Positions 9,947-23,726 of a stretch of 64,000 nt of DNA are shown one piece after another. The position numbers and the translations under genes were made by a program. A model generated the notes under the pieces. It saw only the letters and a program-made list of their open reading frames with translations. It made no database searches and was not told where the DNA came from. This stretch comes from Mercurialis annua (lineage: Eukaryota > Streptophyta > Magnoliopsida > Malpighiales > Euphorbiaceae): assembly GCF_937616625.2 (NCBI RefSeq), contig NC_065571.1:46733651-46797650 (forward strand), in the 5' to 3' direction. Position 1 is the first letter of the stretch, and each line of letters begins with the position of its first letter.

Positions 9947-12900
9947 ATGGCAGCAGTTCCTGCAGATTTCTTGGTTAGCAAGATAGTTTCTCTGGTTGAA
10001 AATGAAGCAGAGTTGTTAGGAGGTGCTCGTGATGATCTTGAGGAGATCAAGCGTGAGCTATTGAGCATGAGATCATTTCTAGAGGATGCAGACATGAAAA
10101 GACCTCATATGGAAGGAGAGAAAACATGGGTGGCTAGTGTTAGAGACTTGGTCTATGATGTTGAAGACATCATTGATGAGTTCATGTACCTTAGGAACAA
10201 GCGATTCGGTAGGCATGAATCAGCCAGAAAACTCTACAAGATGATTGGATTCCCTAAATATCTATGGGAAAAGCATCAAATTGCCTCCAGGCTGCAAAAG
10301 ATCAAATCTCTGGTTAAGTCCATACCGGAGAGAAGTCAACGATATGGTGTTTATCACGTTGAAGGCTCAAGCTCGAGCAATAACGATATAGGAACCCGCC
10401 ATGGAGAGTCATCTTTGTTTATCACAGATGATGAACTTGTGGGTATTGAAGATGAAAGGGAACTACTAGTTGGGTGGCTAACAAATGGAGGACAGCAGCG
10501 AACAACTATTTCAGTAGTTGGAATGGGCGGCTCCGGGAAAACAACTCTAGTCGCAAAGGCTTACAATTCTCAAGCTGTAAAGCACCATTTTGATTGCTAT
10601 GCTTGGATTACTGTCTCGCAAGCTTATGTTATTGAGGATCTGTTTAGAAGCTTGATTAAGCAATTTTACCAAGCTGCAAAAGAGGCAGTTCCGATGGAGT
10701 TGAGTAGCATGAACTATCAACAGCTGGTGGAGATGCTTGTGAACTACCTTGAGCCCAAGAGGTATGTTTTGAGTGCTGAAGCTTTTAGTTAGAATCCTAT
10801 GCTAATGCAGTTTTTGAAATGTAAAATCTATTTTATGGGTATTGTCCGGGCCTATGTTGCACGAAAACGGAAAATACTGAAAGAAAAACTACAAAACAAT
10901 TTTTGTTTTTCTATTAGAATAAGTTATAAATATAGAATTTTGGAGTTTCAGAAGCATTTCCGGAAACATAAATATAGTATTCGATAAGTTTATGTGCAAT
11001 TAGTCCCTGCAAGTATACCCTAGTGGTGAGAATACTAAACTTATATTTTGTTTCTTGTTTCCTTTGACACCTCCCACAGGTATATTGTAGTTTTGGATGA
11101 TGTGTGGAATTCAAACCTTTGGAATCAAATCAAAGTTTCACTTCCAAATGGCCTGCTTGGAAGTAGAGTGGTGCTTACAACTAGAAATGGAAGTGTAGCC
11201 TCTCTTTTCTTCGAAGTTGGAAGCTGTGTCCACCATATCCAACCGCTTCCAGAAAAAGAAGCATGGGCTCTGTTTTGCATGAAAGCTTTCTCTAGGAATA
11301 GCAACAATTGTCCCTCAGAGCTTGAAATCTTAGGCAAGAAAATTGTGGCAAAATGTCAAGGCCTACCTCTTGCAATTGTGTCATTGGGTGGTCTGTTGTC
11401 AGCTAGAAGGTCGGAATCAGAATGGAAGATGGTTTGTAATAGTATAATTTGGGAGCTGCATAACAATCAAATGCTTCAAGCAGTAAAAAGCATCTTGCTA
11501 CTGAGCTACAATGATTTGCCATACAGACTGAAGCGTTGCTTTCTGTATTGTGGTTTATTCCCTGAAGACTACGAAATTAAGAGAAAGAGAGTTACGAGGT
11601 TATGGATGGCAGAAGGGTTTGTTGAGCAAGTGAGAGGGATAGCGCCAGAAGAGGTTGCAGAGGGATACCTCTTGGAGCTCATCCGCCGAAGTATGCTTCA
11701 ATCTGTAGAGAAGAACTCGTCTGGACTTCCCAAGGCGTGCAAGATGCATGATCTGCTAAGAGAAGTTGCTCTTTCAATATCAGAAGAAGAGAAATTTTTC
11801 TGTGTATATGATGAACAAAAGGAAGGGGCAAGAGAAGATGGCATAGCGCGACGTCTGTCAGTTCAAGCTATTGAGAAAGAAGCTAAATCCTTTAGAGGTA
11901 AGTCTCAGCTTCGTTCCTTATTTTTGTTTGTTACTGATGTGGTGAATCCATATAGTTTAGCATCTGGGTTTAAGCTTCTGAGAGTGTTGGACTTGGAAGA
12001 TTGTCCAGTTGAAAACCTACCTGATGACATAGTTTCTTTGTTTAATTTGAGATACTTAAACCTGAAAAGAACTCTGCTTAAGGAGCTTCCGAAATCCATT
12101 GGAAGGTTGCAAAACCTTGAAACCTTAAACATTGATGACACCAACATTGAGGCTCTTCCAAAAGGGATTGTGAAGTTGCAGAAATTACGCTATCTGTTAG
12201 CCCGCCGGTTAAAGCCTGAACTGTATAATGATTTCAACTATGTATCTGGCGTACAGGTGCCTTCAAACTTAGCTTGTTTTAAGAACTTGCAAGTCCTCGG
12301 CTGTGTGGAATCAAACAAAGAGATAATGATACAAGTGAAAAGTATGACCCAGCTTGTGAGACTTGATCTTTGCAACGTTCACGAGTCATATGAGACAGAC
12401 TTGTGCTTTGCAATCCAAAATATGCAACTCCTTGGCCGCTTATTTGTAATGGCAAGTAGCAATCAGGTCCTTCGGATGGACGCACTGAAAAAAGCTCCAC
12501 CGAGCCTTAGGAGGCTAACTTTGGTCGGGAAGCTGGAGAAGATCCCGCAGTGGTTTCACACACTTGAGAACCTGAGAGTCTTGTATTTGCATTGGTCGAG
12601 TCTGTCCAAAAATCCGACCGCAGATCTCTCAACACTTCCTAATTTGAGATGCCTAACTCTTGTCAAAGCCTACGAGGGAAATTTTTTGCATTTTTTTCAC
12701 GGCTTTAAAAACCTTGAAATTCTCGAGCTACTCAATTTTCCTTATCTTACTGCTATAAAGTTTGCTGAGGGAGTCATGCCGCATCTCAAAGAACTAAGCA
12801 TTGGCAATTGCGATAAGTTGATGATGATTCCTCGCGATATTGTTCATCTTACTAACCTTCAACAACTGACATTGGTGAATATTCCAAATCAAGTAACTCA

Positions 12901-13009
12901 ACGTATTCGTGCGCCATATGGTGTAGATTGTGCAAGTTTCCGCCACATTCCCAAGATAAATCATGTCAACTTTACATCTTCAGGATGGTCTCAGCAAAGC
13001 TTGTCCTAA
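9947..13009 (+). CDS. CC-NB-ARC-LRR disease resistance protein (RPM1-like)
   Basis: Intracellular immune receptor of the coiled-coil NLR class. Two exons, 9947-10761 and 11080-13009, join in frame (K-R-Y-I-V-V-L-D-D) to give 914 aa; the 318-bp intron falls just before kinase-2. Domains in order: an Rx-type N-terminal coiled coil with the EDVID-like motif VEDIIDEF (about residues 64-71); P-loop GMGGSGKTTL (about 192); kinase-2 YIVVLDDVW; GLPLAIVSLGG; RNBS-D CFLYCGLFPEDYEI; MHD motif as MHDLLRE; then about 12 degenerate leucine-rich repeats to the C-terminus. All nucleotide-switch motifs are present and the frame is unbroken, so the gene looks functional. Start chosen at ATG 9947, since the frame before it begins with TTG. 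Length is typical for RPM1-like CNLs (about 900-930 aa). A single gene rather than a cluster is visible here. Confidence 0.93.
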
Positions 13010-13918
13010 TTCATAATCTCGTCTTTCTTTTGGTTGTGACAGGAAAGAATGACATCTTCAACAGTTACTATATATACTGTGTGTTTATGTTGCCTGTACA
13101 TTGCAGATGGTAATATAAAAATAAAGGTGTCTTCAGTCTTCTTCATCAGAATTCCTTCTTGTTAGCATCTGCTTATTTGAGCTTGTTGAAGTAGATACTA
13201 AATATTTGTTTTAGTTGAAAATATGTCCAGTTTGCTCCAATCTTCTAAGCTAAGGTGCATTTTGCTATCTTTTAGTATTCTGATGGTATATATTTCTATA
13301 CTAGAAAAGAAATCAATCAATTTATGAGTATACATGGTTTATAGCAAGAATAAAGTTGTATTTTGTAGGATCCATAATTAAAAACAATTACAAACTATAT
13401 ATAGATTAATAAACATGTAATTAACCAAGATCCAAAATAAAATTAGTCCCAACCTATAAAACCTGCAAGCCAACTCCCATTTAAGCTGTCAAGCATCTTT
13501 TTACACTCCATCTGTGCATGTTAGCCATTACACAACTATACACTTGTTCTAATCCACCATTGTCCATCAGTAATTAACTTGGTTAAATATTTCTTATTCA
13601 TAAGACTCCAATCCACACGTTTTTAAGTGTGCATTCTTTGCAAAGATTCAGATTCTTTTACTTGAGTTGGGCATATAATTTACATATGATTTATAATATA
13701 ATGTTCATCATACTTATTGGCTTTAAATGAAAGACTGTCTTTCCTTAGAAGGAGGCTCGACAAGTAATCATTATACAGCCAACATATAAATCATGACAAT
13801 TAAACTTTACGTCAATAAACACAACTTTTGCTTGACATGCAAGCAATCTCTATATATCTAACAATCTTGTTCATTTTTCTTATATAAATATATCTAACCC
13901 TAACTTGTCCAACTCCTT

Positions 13919-16900
13919 ATGCTTTCTCTGTCTCTGAAAATGAAAATGAGAACCGAGTTTTATGATTTTTGCTTCTTATCATCATATTCTATTGTTATTT
14001 TCATTTCATTTCTTCAACAATCCAATGCTAAAATGAACTATGATAGTTACTTAAGTAATTCAAAGTTGGGTGGGTGTGATATATTCCAAGGAAGTTGGGT
14101 GTATGATGAGACATATCCTTTATACGACACAAGCAAGTGCCGTTTTATTGAGAGTGAATTCGATTGTCAAAAGAATGGCAGGTCGGACAAGATGTATCTG
14201 AAGTATAGATGGGTGCCTAGTGGTTGTGCATTACCAAGGTGTGGATTCATCTCCTTGTGCCTTCTTTTATTGCCTTTCAACTACTTGATCAACTTTTCAT
14301 GCATGATGAAGTAAAAATAACAAAATATTAACCACTAATCACTAAAATTATATTGCTAAATATTTATTTAAATAACTTAATCTTCAAGTTCTAAATTAAA
14401 TTTTGGTAGAAAGAATTTTGGTCCGGTTCTAATATAATGATTGGATGTCGAGTGATTAAATAAAAATCAGGTATTATCTCAAAATGTACTTAACTTTTAA
14501 TTTTGAAAAGGAAATGAAGTTTTGTTTGCACTAGAGTAAATTAACATTCTTTCATTTTTTTCAAGTATATATGTATTAGTAAAATGGGTTTCCAATCATT
14601 TGAGACAAGCTAGCTCAATTGTTCTTTTATTTTTTTGTGAAAAAAAGAACACTCTCTATAATCATATATAATAATACTTTTTTCTGCTTTGATATAATGC
14701 ATATATTTAACATATAAAATTTTGAAAAAAAAAGACTAATGGTGTTAAAAAGTTAATTTTTTTTGAAGTTTTTATAAATTTATTCAAAGCTTTCAAAATT
14801 TACAAATATATCTCGATTTAATAATTTCAAAACAATTCTATTCAATTTTTTTCAATCAATTTCCTTGTGTCAATCTTTCACTTTCGTACAATATCCATTT
14901 GTAATTTTTTTTATTTTGAGCTTATTCAAACACCGAAAGATAAAAAAAATAAAATTTAAAATTGAATTTTGATGTCAATTATGATTTTTATTATGAATTA
15001 AGATTTAAATTTTGTAATTCTGAAAATGAGCTTCTTAGTAATGAGTCAGTACATAAATTTAACTGAAAATTGAGATAATTAAATTGATTGGTTTGTTTTA
15101 GAATTACAACGTAATTATCAAATTGAGATAGATTATAAACTTTAATCCATAGATGCATAAATTTTTAAAAAAGTTTGACTTTTTGATATGTTTAATTTTT
15201 GTTTTTGTGATGAATACATGCTTAAATTTGAATCATTAGTTTATCGTACTTTTTGCATTGTAATATGTTTTTACATACATTCTTATCATCTAATAATATC
15301 TCACGTGACTAATTTGTAGTACTATTTTTTTTTTGTCAAATCACCAAAAGGGAGCAATTATTTAATAATTGGTGTATGAATTCCACAAAATTTATAAATT
15401 TCATTTAAAAATGAATACAGTTGTGCTTGGTTTATTTAATAATTCTATTTTTAAAATTTTGTTGAACTGATAAGATTTATATCAAACGGATTACAAAATA
15501 AATTCATTTGCAAATGAAATGAAATCTAGAATAGAAGTGAACCAAATGTAGGGTGAATGTCTACCTTATTTTACATTCAAAATATATATTACTCATTAGA
15601 CATTAATCAAACCAAGAGAGCATTTCAGTACTAAATGCATATAGAGAGCCATTATTATTGTATGGGAAAAGGGTCATTTATGCCCCTATGGTTTATCTCC
15701 AAGATCAATTAAGCCCTCAACGTTCGGAAAGGTTCAAATATGCCCTTAATGTCTTAAAATATTGACAATCAGGCCCCTAATTTTGACGCATAAATGAAAC
15801 GTTAGGGGCCTAGTTGTCCAAATCGGGGGCCTGATTGTTCATTTTCTAAGACGTTAGGGGCATATTTGAACCTTTTTGTACGTTGAGGGCTTATTTGATC
15901 CTAATGTCAAACTTTAAGGGCATAAATGACCCTTTTCCCGTATTGTATTGGAAGGCCAAATCGCAATATGCATTACATGTAGGGAGGCAATTTTTCAAAG
16001 TTAGATGAGCTAAATCGTAATATCGTAAAATTTTGTTACTAATAATGTTTAAAAGTTGGGGCCAAGGGTACTCCTAGCCTCCTAGCTCTGTCATTTTAGA
16101 TATATGACATAACGCATATCCGAGTCCTCAACTATCAAATTTTTAATTGAGTCATGGATCCTACATTTGCAATGGTAAACACATTGAGTCCTTTCGTCTA
16201 TTTCTGTCAATTTTTGGTAGAAATGAACTAAATGTGTTTGCATGAAAAAAAATGGACGAAAATATTAAATTTGGATGAAACTGACAGTATAAGAATTTAA
16301 TGTGGACAATTTTAGTACACAACACCACATATTAGATATGATAATTAGATAATATTGTCCATCTAGAATAAAGACTTTAAGATCCAATTATATTTTTTAA
16401 TAATATACTATTTTTAGAAGCTTAATTTAACTCAATTCACTAGATATTCAATTCAAAAATACTATATGTCATACATATATAGAAAATTTATAATCTTACT
16501 GAGTTTGCACAAGAATTTATGGAGAATAAGTAAGACTCACCAATATATATGTATGATGCAGATTTGACGGTCCAAAATTATTGGAGAAGATTAAAGGGAA
16601 GAAAATAATGTTCGTAGGGGACTCTCTCAGCTTAAATCAATGGCAATCACTTACATGCATGTTACATGCATCACTCCCTCAATCAAATTACACTATTGAC
16701 AGAAAAGGAAGCCTCTCTACCTTTACTTTACATGTAATTAATTAATGCGTTATATAATTAATCTTTTTATTATTAGTATTAATTATTCACAACTATGTAT
16801 GCTAATTAAATATGGGAATTTGCAGGAGTTTGATGTTTCTTTGATTCTGTCACGTAACGCTTTCTTAGTAGATTTAGTTGAAGAGAAAATAGGGACGGTT

Positions 16901-18420
16901 TTAAAGCTTGATTCCATTGAAAATGGGAAAGATTGGAAAGGATATGATATGCTCATCTTCAACACTTGGCATTGGTGGCTTCATAAAGGAACTAATCAAC
17001 CGTAAGATATTCAATTTATATTATTTAATTTCAACAAAAATTTGATTTAATAATAGATGTATATATTTCAAAATTAATAACAAATAGTTATACATAAGCC
17101 CATATATTTTGAGAATTTTCTTTAAGACTTTGTAGTTGAGGATTAATTTATTAAAAGAATAAGTTAAGCGATTTGATCATATTATTTTTAGGCTTAATCA
17201 CCAAAAAACCCCTCACCTTTTAGCCCCTTTTCAGTTGCTCCCTGACGTTGCAATTTTGTCACTTGCACCCTAATTCGCACCTTTGGGTTTCAATTCCACC
17301 CTCAAAATCAAATTGGACTTTTTTCACTCGGAAAAAATTCATAAAAACCCTTATAAATTACTCGTTTGAACTCTTTTCCACATAAAAAAGTTAAAAATGG
17401 ATGACTTATTTTAATTTTTTTCAAATGAAAAAGAGATCAATTTAGTACTTGAGGTGGAATTGAAAACCAAAGGTGCGAATTAGGGTGCAACTGACAAAAT
17501 TGCAACGTCAGGGTGTATTTGAAAAGGGGCTAAAAGGTGGGGTTTTTTTGGTGATTAAGTCTTCTTTTAGTTAATGGTGATATAACGATATTGCCATCAG
17601 TTTAATGAGGTGTTGCATTATGAGTGGGTTAGTCTACAGATGACGTGATAGACTCGATCTACCTAAGAATTTATCTACTAAAAGTTTAACTCAACAAGTA
17701 ATGTTACTCAACCTAGACAATTAAAGATTGAAGACTAGCCAAAAGTTATGAGCAAATTGAAGCATTTTTTTTATAGAAAATTGACCAGTTTAATTTACAA
17801 TTAGGCATTAGCATATTTTGATGAAACTAACGGAAAAAACTTTTGTATTTTTTGTAGGTGGAAATTTATTGAAGATGGTAAAACAATAAGAAAAGACATG
17901 GACCGTTTGATTGCTTTCAAGAAAGGATTAAGTACATGGTCCAAGTGGGTAGACACCAACATTAATCCTAACAACACCACAGTTTTCTTTCAAGGCATTT
18001 CTCCAACCCATTATCGGTAACTACTAGCATTTATAAACTTTAGTATGCTTTGAGTACGTTCAGGGTTTAATTATTGATTATGGGACTTTATTAATTTTGT
18101 TGCCGATCAGTGGCGACGAATGGAACGAAACCAAGTCGACGTGCATGGGGCAAACGCGACCGATAAGTGGTAAAACGTACCCCGGAGGTTCACTAGAAGA
18201 AGCAATGGCCGTAAAACAAATATTAGCGAAGATGAAAGTGGCCGTTACGTTACTTGATATCACTACTTTATCACAGCTTCGAAAAGATGGGCATCCGTCT
18301 TCCTTTGGAAATTATGGGACAGTTAAGGGAAATGATTGTAGCCATTGGTGTCTTGCTGGTGTTCCTGATACTTGGAATCAACTCCTCTATGCCATTCTTC
18401 TCCAAAATCACCATCATTAA
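13919..18420 (+). CDS. TRICHOME BIREFRINGENCE-LIKE (TBL) O-acetyltransferase family
   Basis: TBL/DUF231 proteins are Golgi type II membrane enzymes that acetylate wall polysaccharides. Five exons, 13919-14238, 16562-16733, 16826-17001, 17858-18016 and 18111-18420, give 378 aa with consistent phases. Visible: an N-terminal hydrophobic anchor (residues about 17-32); the PMR5N cysteine-rich segment ([18 protein letters not shown], later [13 protein letters not shown]); the catalytic GDS block ([14 protein letters not shown], exon 2); [10 protein letters not shown]; and near the C-terminus the DxxH motif ([17 protein letters not shown]). Both catalytic motifs are intact and the length matches the family. 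Introns 1 (2.3 kb) and 3 each contain a foldback MITE. It resembles the TBL38-TBL43 subgroup, but I cannot fix the ortholog. The first two in-frame ATGs are six codons apart, so the start is approximate. Confidence 0.93.
15664..15939. mobile_element. MULE-like foldback MITE in TBL intron 1
   Basis: A 276-bp non-coding element with long terminal inverted repeats, beginning GGGAAAAGGGTCATTTATGC and ending with its reverse complement. Flanks carry a 9-bp duplication with one mismatch (TTATTGTAT / GTATTGTAT; 8 bp exact), as for Mutator-type transposition. The surrounding 14239-16561 is AT-rich intron with nothing else recognised. Confidence 0.8.
17191..17561. mobile_element. MULE-like foldback MITE in TBL intron 3
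   Basis: A 371-bp element with terminal inverted repeats starting GGCTTAATCACCAAAAAACC; the right end is the complement with a few changes. The whole element folds nearly end to end. A degenerate 9-bp duplication (TTATTTTTA / TTCTTTTAG, 7 of 9) fits an older Mutator-type insertion. It begins GGCT, as do the elements at 48157 and 50628. Confidence 0.75.
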
Positions 18421-18799
18421 TTTCAATTTGTATTATACTAAATGATAACGGCAGTATTTTATTATTTCCAAATTCTAAGTCTTACGAAAACCGAAATACA
18501 ACACTACAAGTACTAGTAATATTGACGGACTAAACTGACAAATTTTTTTTTTAAATTTTTCTATATGCTTTTAGAGAATAAACACAAGAATTAATGATCG
18601 TTTAAAAGCCAAAACGCTATTGTAAGCAATCAATTAAGTCTATAGTTCGATAACCGCAATATAATTTAACCCGTCTTACCTACATTTTATGTGAAATGAT
18701 CATCAAATACATTAAAACTCCCTCTATTAAAATTGATCATTCAGCTTTATCAATTTTCAGTGGTAATTTGAATGGAACGAAACGAAGTCGATAGTTCGT

Positions 18800-18860
18800 T
18801 TTGGTAACCAACGTTTCAGTGGTATAAATATATTTTGGTAACCAAAGTTTCAGTGGTAAA
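18800..18860 (+). repeat. short tandem repeat between TBL and the mariner element
   Basis: Two near copies of TTGGTAACCAA(A/C)GTTTCAGT separated by about 33 bp, with a third partial GTTTCAGTGGTA-like copy just upstream near 18757. They fill part of the gap 18421-18868 after the TBL stop codon. No ORF or regulatory role is evident. Confidence 0.6.
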
Positions 18861-19261
18861 AAAAAATACTCCCTCCATTCACAATTACATGACGTTTTAG
18901 GTAAATACACACAAATTAAGAAAACCACTTATTTGCCTTTATTATATCTGTTAATGACTTATTTAGCCCCATTAAATAGACTTTTATCTTTTCAATAAGA
19001 AACTCACGTTACGATTACTGCATATATACTTAGTGAAGTATTTGCTTTTCTTATTATGAGTACAATTTCAATTGTAAAGTGACCTTTCACATTCCACATA
19101 TTGGCGGGGTATTGAACAAAAATAAGGAAATTTTTAAACTGAACAAGAAAAGAAAATTTTTGAATTTCCCTCTAAGAAACAGGTTATAAAAATAGCAAAT
19201 TAACGTACTGTGTGTTGCATAACCAAATAAACATGGCATCAGATGAAGAAGATGACCATTG

Positions 19262-19590
19262 TGTTAAAAATTTGGAGGACCAAATTACACAAACTTCTTC
19301 TATTTATATTAAAGTGTAATTTGTACAAGACTCTTGCACTTCCTTCACAATTACACACTCACTCACGTCACTCACTTAATGCACCCACTCACTTTAATTT
19401 TCTCACTTTCACTCATGTGTGTACAAAGTTTGGCAAGGGTCCTTATATTTATAGGCTTGTTAGGTCGGTTAGTTGATTCCCTAGGTGTTTCTTAGTTTAC
19501 TTATTCTAGTAGGTTCTTGTATTTTCTTTCATTTACAATATTAAGAAGATTCTAGAAAATGGTAGAGAGTAAGTCGGTGCTCTTTTAACA
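19262..19590 (-). repeat. 3' LTR of nested copia element
   Basis: A 329-bp LTR next to the polypurine tract; matches 28477-28805 with at least one substitution. Confidence 0.95.
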
Positions 19591-21999
19591 CTCCCCCTCA
19601 ACGACTACTCTCTCAAAGTGTTTCTCCACTTGCTACACCAAGCCGTCTTTTGAATTCCGGTCTTCACGTACTCCATCTTTTGTTCTTTGTGCGAGGCTTT
19701 CCGAAATATTACCGGCTCTTTCGTATTGTTATATTTGATAAGGGCCAAATTTGCATATTTAGGATTCGGCTTCCTTTGTCGCTCGCTTCGTCTAAGTTGT
19801 TGCTCACGCTCCATTGGAATCTCTTCTTGAATGTCGTCTTCAAGTTGACTTGGTCGTTCTTCTTCCGGTGTCCGCCTATATACTCCTGTGCGCCACGGAG
19901 ACTTAGCCCGTTTAGGGAATTGACTTCTCGCATTTTCTTCACTTGACTCTACCTCTCGAGTACTCTGCTCGATCACTATATCTTCTTGAGGCTTTTCTTG
20001 TAACCTCTCTTCTATCTCTTTTGAGTCTGGAAGAACTACTCCTTGAGAAGACCACCACGAGGAAGTTTCATCAAATATCACATTCCTCGAAGTATAATAT
20101 TTTCCTGTATTTGGATCACAACACCTCCACCCTTTTCTTTCGTTGTCGTAACCCACAAATATGCACTTCAACGCCTTCTTATCAAATTTGCTCCGCAAAT
20201 GATCAGGCACGAAAACATAACACACGCATCCGAAAACTCGAAAGTGACTTACAGTGGGTTTTATATTCTTTAACTTCTCATAGGGTGAAACGGATCCAAT
20301 TGGTACTTGTGGTAGTCTGTTGATCACGTGAGCAGCTGTCTTCATACACTCTGCCCAAAACCGGGGTGGAACATTTTTCGCATGTAACATGCTTCTACAT
20401 GTTTCCGCTAGATGTCTATTTTTTCTTTCCGCCACTCCATTTTGTTGTGGAGTATTTGGACAGGTCAGCTGACGTCTTATCTTGCAATCTTGCAAATACT
20501 TTGAAAATTCACGTGAAGTATATTCTCCCCCATTATCGGTACGTAGACACCGAATTCTTCGACCGAGTTCTTTTTCTACTTTCTCCTTGAACTCAATAAA
20601 TTTTCGTAATGCCTCCGATTTTTCTTTCATAAAATAAACCCAAACGTACCTTGAACAATCATCAATGAAAGTAATCATGTACCGAAAGCCACTAATTGAT
20701 GGATGCTTCACCGGTCCAAATACATCTGAATGGACTAGCTCGAGCGGCTCCTTCGCTCTATACTCGGAATCCTCATATGGTAGCTGATGCGCTTTCCCGA
20801 ACTGGCAGCCAGCACATACAGTGTCTTCTCGAACATTTAGTTGAGGAAGTCCCCTGAGTATAGACTTTTGCATCATCACCTTTAACTTGTGATAATTCAC
20901 GTGTCCTAGGCGTGCATGCCACAAGTCAGCCGTCTCATTTTTCCTCATCTTGTCTGCGTATGCCGTTTGAGCAGACATCACGTAGACAGAATTTAGCCTT
21001 CGTCCCTCCATCAATGGCTTATTTGGTAATCTCAAATTTTGATAAACCTTCACATCTTTGGGTCCGAACACCACGTAGTTTCCCGAAGATGTGAGTTGCG
21101 ACACCGATATTAAATTCTTCTTCATCCCTGGTACATGAAGCACATTTTCCAATGGTACTTCTTTGGAGTTGTATCGAGGCACTACCATTGTCTTACCGAC
21201 GTGAGTGATAGGTAGCTTCGAGTCATTTGCAGTAACTACGACTCGTTCTCCTTTATACTCCGACTTGCTTAGAAATTTCTTTTTATCTCCACTCATATGA
21301 TTTGAGCATCCGGAGTCTAAAATCCAATCATTATCATAATTAATAATATTATCACTCACCGCAGCAGATGCTTGAAAATCTAACTCCTCCTCGGTCTCCA
21401 CTTGCGGGTGTGTGGATGCCACATTTCCTTCAACTTTTCTATACCAACAGTCGCGAGCATAGTGACCTCGTTTGCCACAAACGAAACATTGATTATTTGT
21501 ACGTCGTCTCGTCTCCTCTCGTCGATCATTGTTGGTTTCTCGTTGAGCTCCCCCTTGTTGCCAGCTCCTTCTTTCTTGTTGTCTACGCCAATTTTCTTGC
21601 ATTGGCCTCCCTCCGTTGTTGGATCTCACCCTTTGTGGATCCTTACTATTTTTACTACTGAAGAGGGCTCTCTCCTCTTCTTTAATTGAGGTTTTAGACA
21701 TTTGCTTGTCTAATTCCTCTTGATTTGCCAAGACATTTTCTAACTCATTCAAAGTTGGTTCCTTTGACCATCCACGGGTTGCGGTCACAAGAGCATTGAA
21801 CTCTGGACGTAGCCCGTGAGTAATTATTCTTCTCATTCGTGTCTCCGTGATTTTATTTTCAGGATCCAACTTTGAAATTTCTTGGCATAAAGATTTAACT
21901 TTGGTAAAGTATTGACTTACCGTTAAATCTTTTTGTGACATCGATAATAACTCATTCTCGAGTTGTTGGAGCTTGGCATCATTCTTCCGAGTGTATACT

Positions 22000-23519
22000 T
22001 GATAGGAGTATTTTACTCCTATATTTAGGGTCGATTTTACTCTGTTTTCATCATGTGTAGTATTGTTTTTATACATTATTTGGCGTTTTTACGTTTAATA
22101 GTGTTTGTTAGTGTTTCAGTGGAAATTAGGTGAAAAACGACTATTTGGGGCAAATTTATGGTGGATTGCGTGTACGAGTAAAAAGCGTAGCTTGCGGACG
22201 AAGGAATTGAACTTCACGAACGAGATTAAGGAAAAAAGGGGATGTTCCCGTTCGAAACAAAGGTTTCACGAACGGGAACCATGCAGAATGAGCATGAGTC
22301 CCGAACGAGAAGGCCTTGTTCCGTTCGGGACTCAAGAAGAAATCAAATCTCAAAGCTTTCGGTCTGCAGTTTTTTCGAACGGAACTATGGTTTCCCGTTC
22401 GGGAAAGAAGAAAATTGGGCATGTCACGAACGGAACTATGGCTTCCCGAACGGGAAAGAAGAGAATTTGGCGTGCAGCAGACTTTGAATTGGACTGAAAT
22501 TCCTCCTCAAATTACAATTACAATTCCTATTACAAATTGATTTGTAATACGAATTAGAAGACTCCGGAACTTCTCCTACTATATAAAGACCTTGTACTAG
22601 ACTCAATTTAAGATGTAGAATAATTTAGATTACATTAGTTATAATTTAGTTTTTATCAAATAGCTTTTAGTTTAGTTTTTTCCAGCAGTTTATAAGTAGT
22701 TTATAATTAGTTTCTGCAAGACGATTGTTGAAGATTTCAAGCTTAATCAAGACGATTCTTTCCGAAATTGACAACTCCGGTATTTATTGTTTAATTATGC
22801 TTTCTTCTTCATCATCCTTCTTGTTTTGTTTCAGTTTTAATATGAGTAACTAAAACCCTTGTTCAAGGGTTGACATGAACTTATAAATTGGTAATTATTT
22901 GGATTGGATGGATTAGTATTAATTCGTGTCTTAATTATTAATCTTATTGCTTGGATTAAATTAGCTACTTAGTTCATGAGTTTGTGTTTAGTTAACTAAT
23001 TGAGAGATTGTTAATTAAATAGACATAGATAATTAAGAACTTAGAGAAAAACGCCGTGAGAGCGGGTTGGAATTTAGGTAGTCGTTGAGTTTGCTTCATA
23101 ATTATAATTTGATTATTTAATTCAGTTTTAATATCGTGAGAGCGAGTTAATAATTGGTTAGTTAATTAGGTTGTGATTTTATTCGGATCTTTGAGGCTTG
23201 AGAGGGCGGGATTCGGTGCTTTAGAATAGCTCGATTCGCGATAAAATCACTAAGAAATCCTATTCCATAATTTTACTTATTTATTTGGGATTATCAATCC
23301 TTGAGCTTTTTAATCTTATTGTTTTAAACCCTATTTTATTATTTGTTTTCAGTTTATATTAGTTTAATTAAATTACAAAACCCTATTGATTTTTCTAGCT
23401 AGCCGATTAAAGAATATTTGAAATTAGTGATTAAGTCCATTGTCTCTGTGGGATCGATACTTGGTCTTCCAAGTTATATTACTTGAGCGATATCGTACAC
23501 TTGCGATTATTTGCCAACA
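22000..23519 (+). repeat. 5' LTR of gag-only gypsy element
   Basis: A 1,520-bp LTR. At 22211-22458 it carries at least nine GAACG/CGTTC motifs, several forming near-palindromes (TTCCCGTTCGGGAA and TTCCCGAACGGGAA). Short ORFs here are identical in the other LTR and look fortuitous. Confidence 0.95.
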
Positions 23520-23525
23520 AGTTTT

Positions 23526-23543
23526 TGGCGCCGTTGCCGGGGA
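23526..23543 (+). other. primer-binding site (tRNA-Asp)
   Basis: The 18 bases TGGCGCCGTTGCCGGGGA, six bases inside the LTR end, match the complement of the tRNA-Asp 3' terminus. This fixes the plus-strand orientation of the gypsy element. Confidence 0.88.
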
Positions 23544-23726
23544 CCAATTGCGTATTTAATAAATTAAGAGTATTATATTCTTGATTGTGTTAGCCTTTAT
23601 TTTCTGTTTTTTATTTTGTGTTTATTGGATTTTACGTGGGGTGTTCTTGTTTTTGGGTGTGCAGGAAGTTTGATATTTGTTGGTTTATCCTCAATTTGTT
23701 TTTGTGTACCTATTCTGGAAGGAGTA

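Noticed and set aside
22105..22540. ORFs of 130, 88, 81 and 74 codons, repeated at 26613-27048
   Set aside because: Identical copies lie in the two LTRs of a retroelement, overlap in opposing frames and have no domain.
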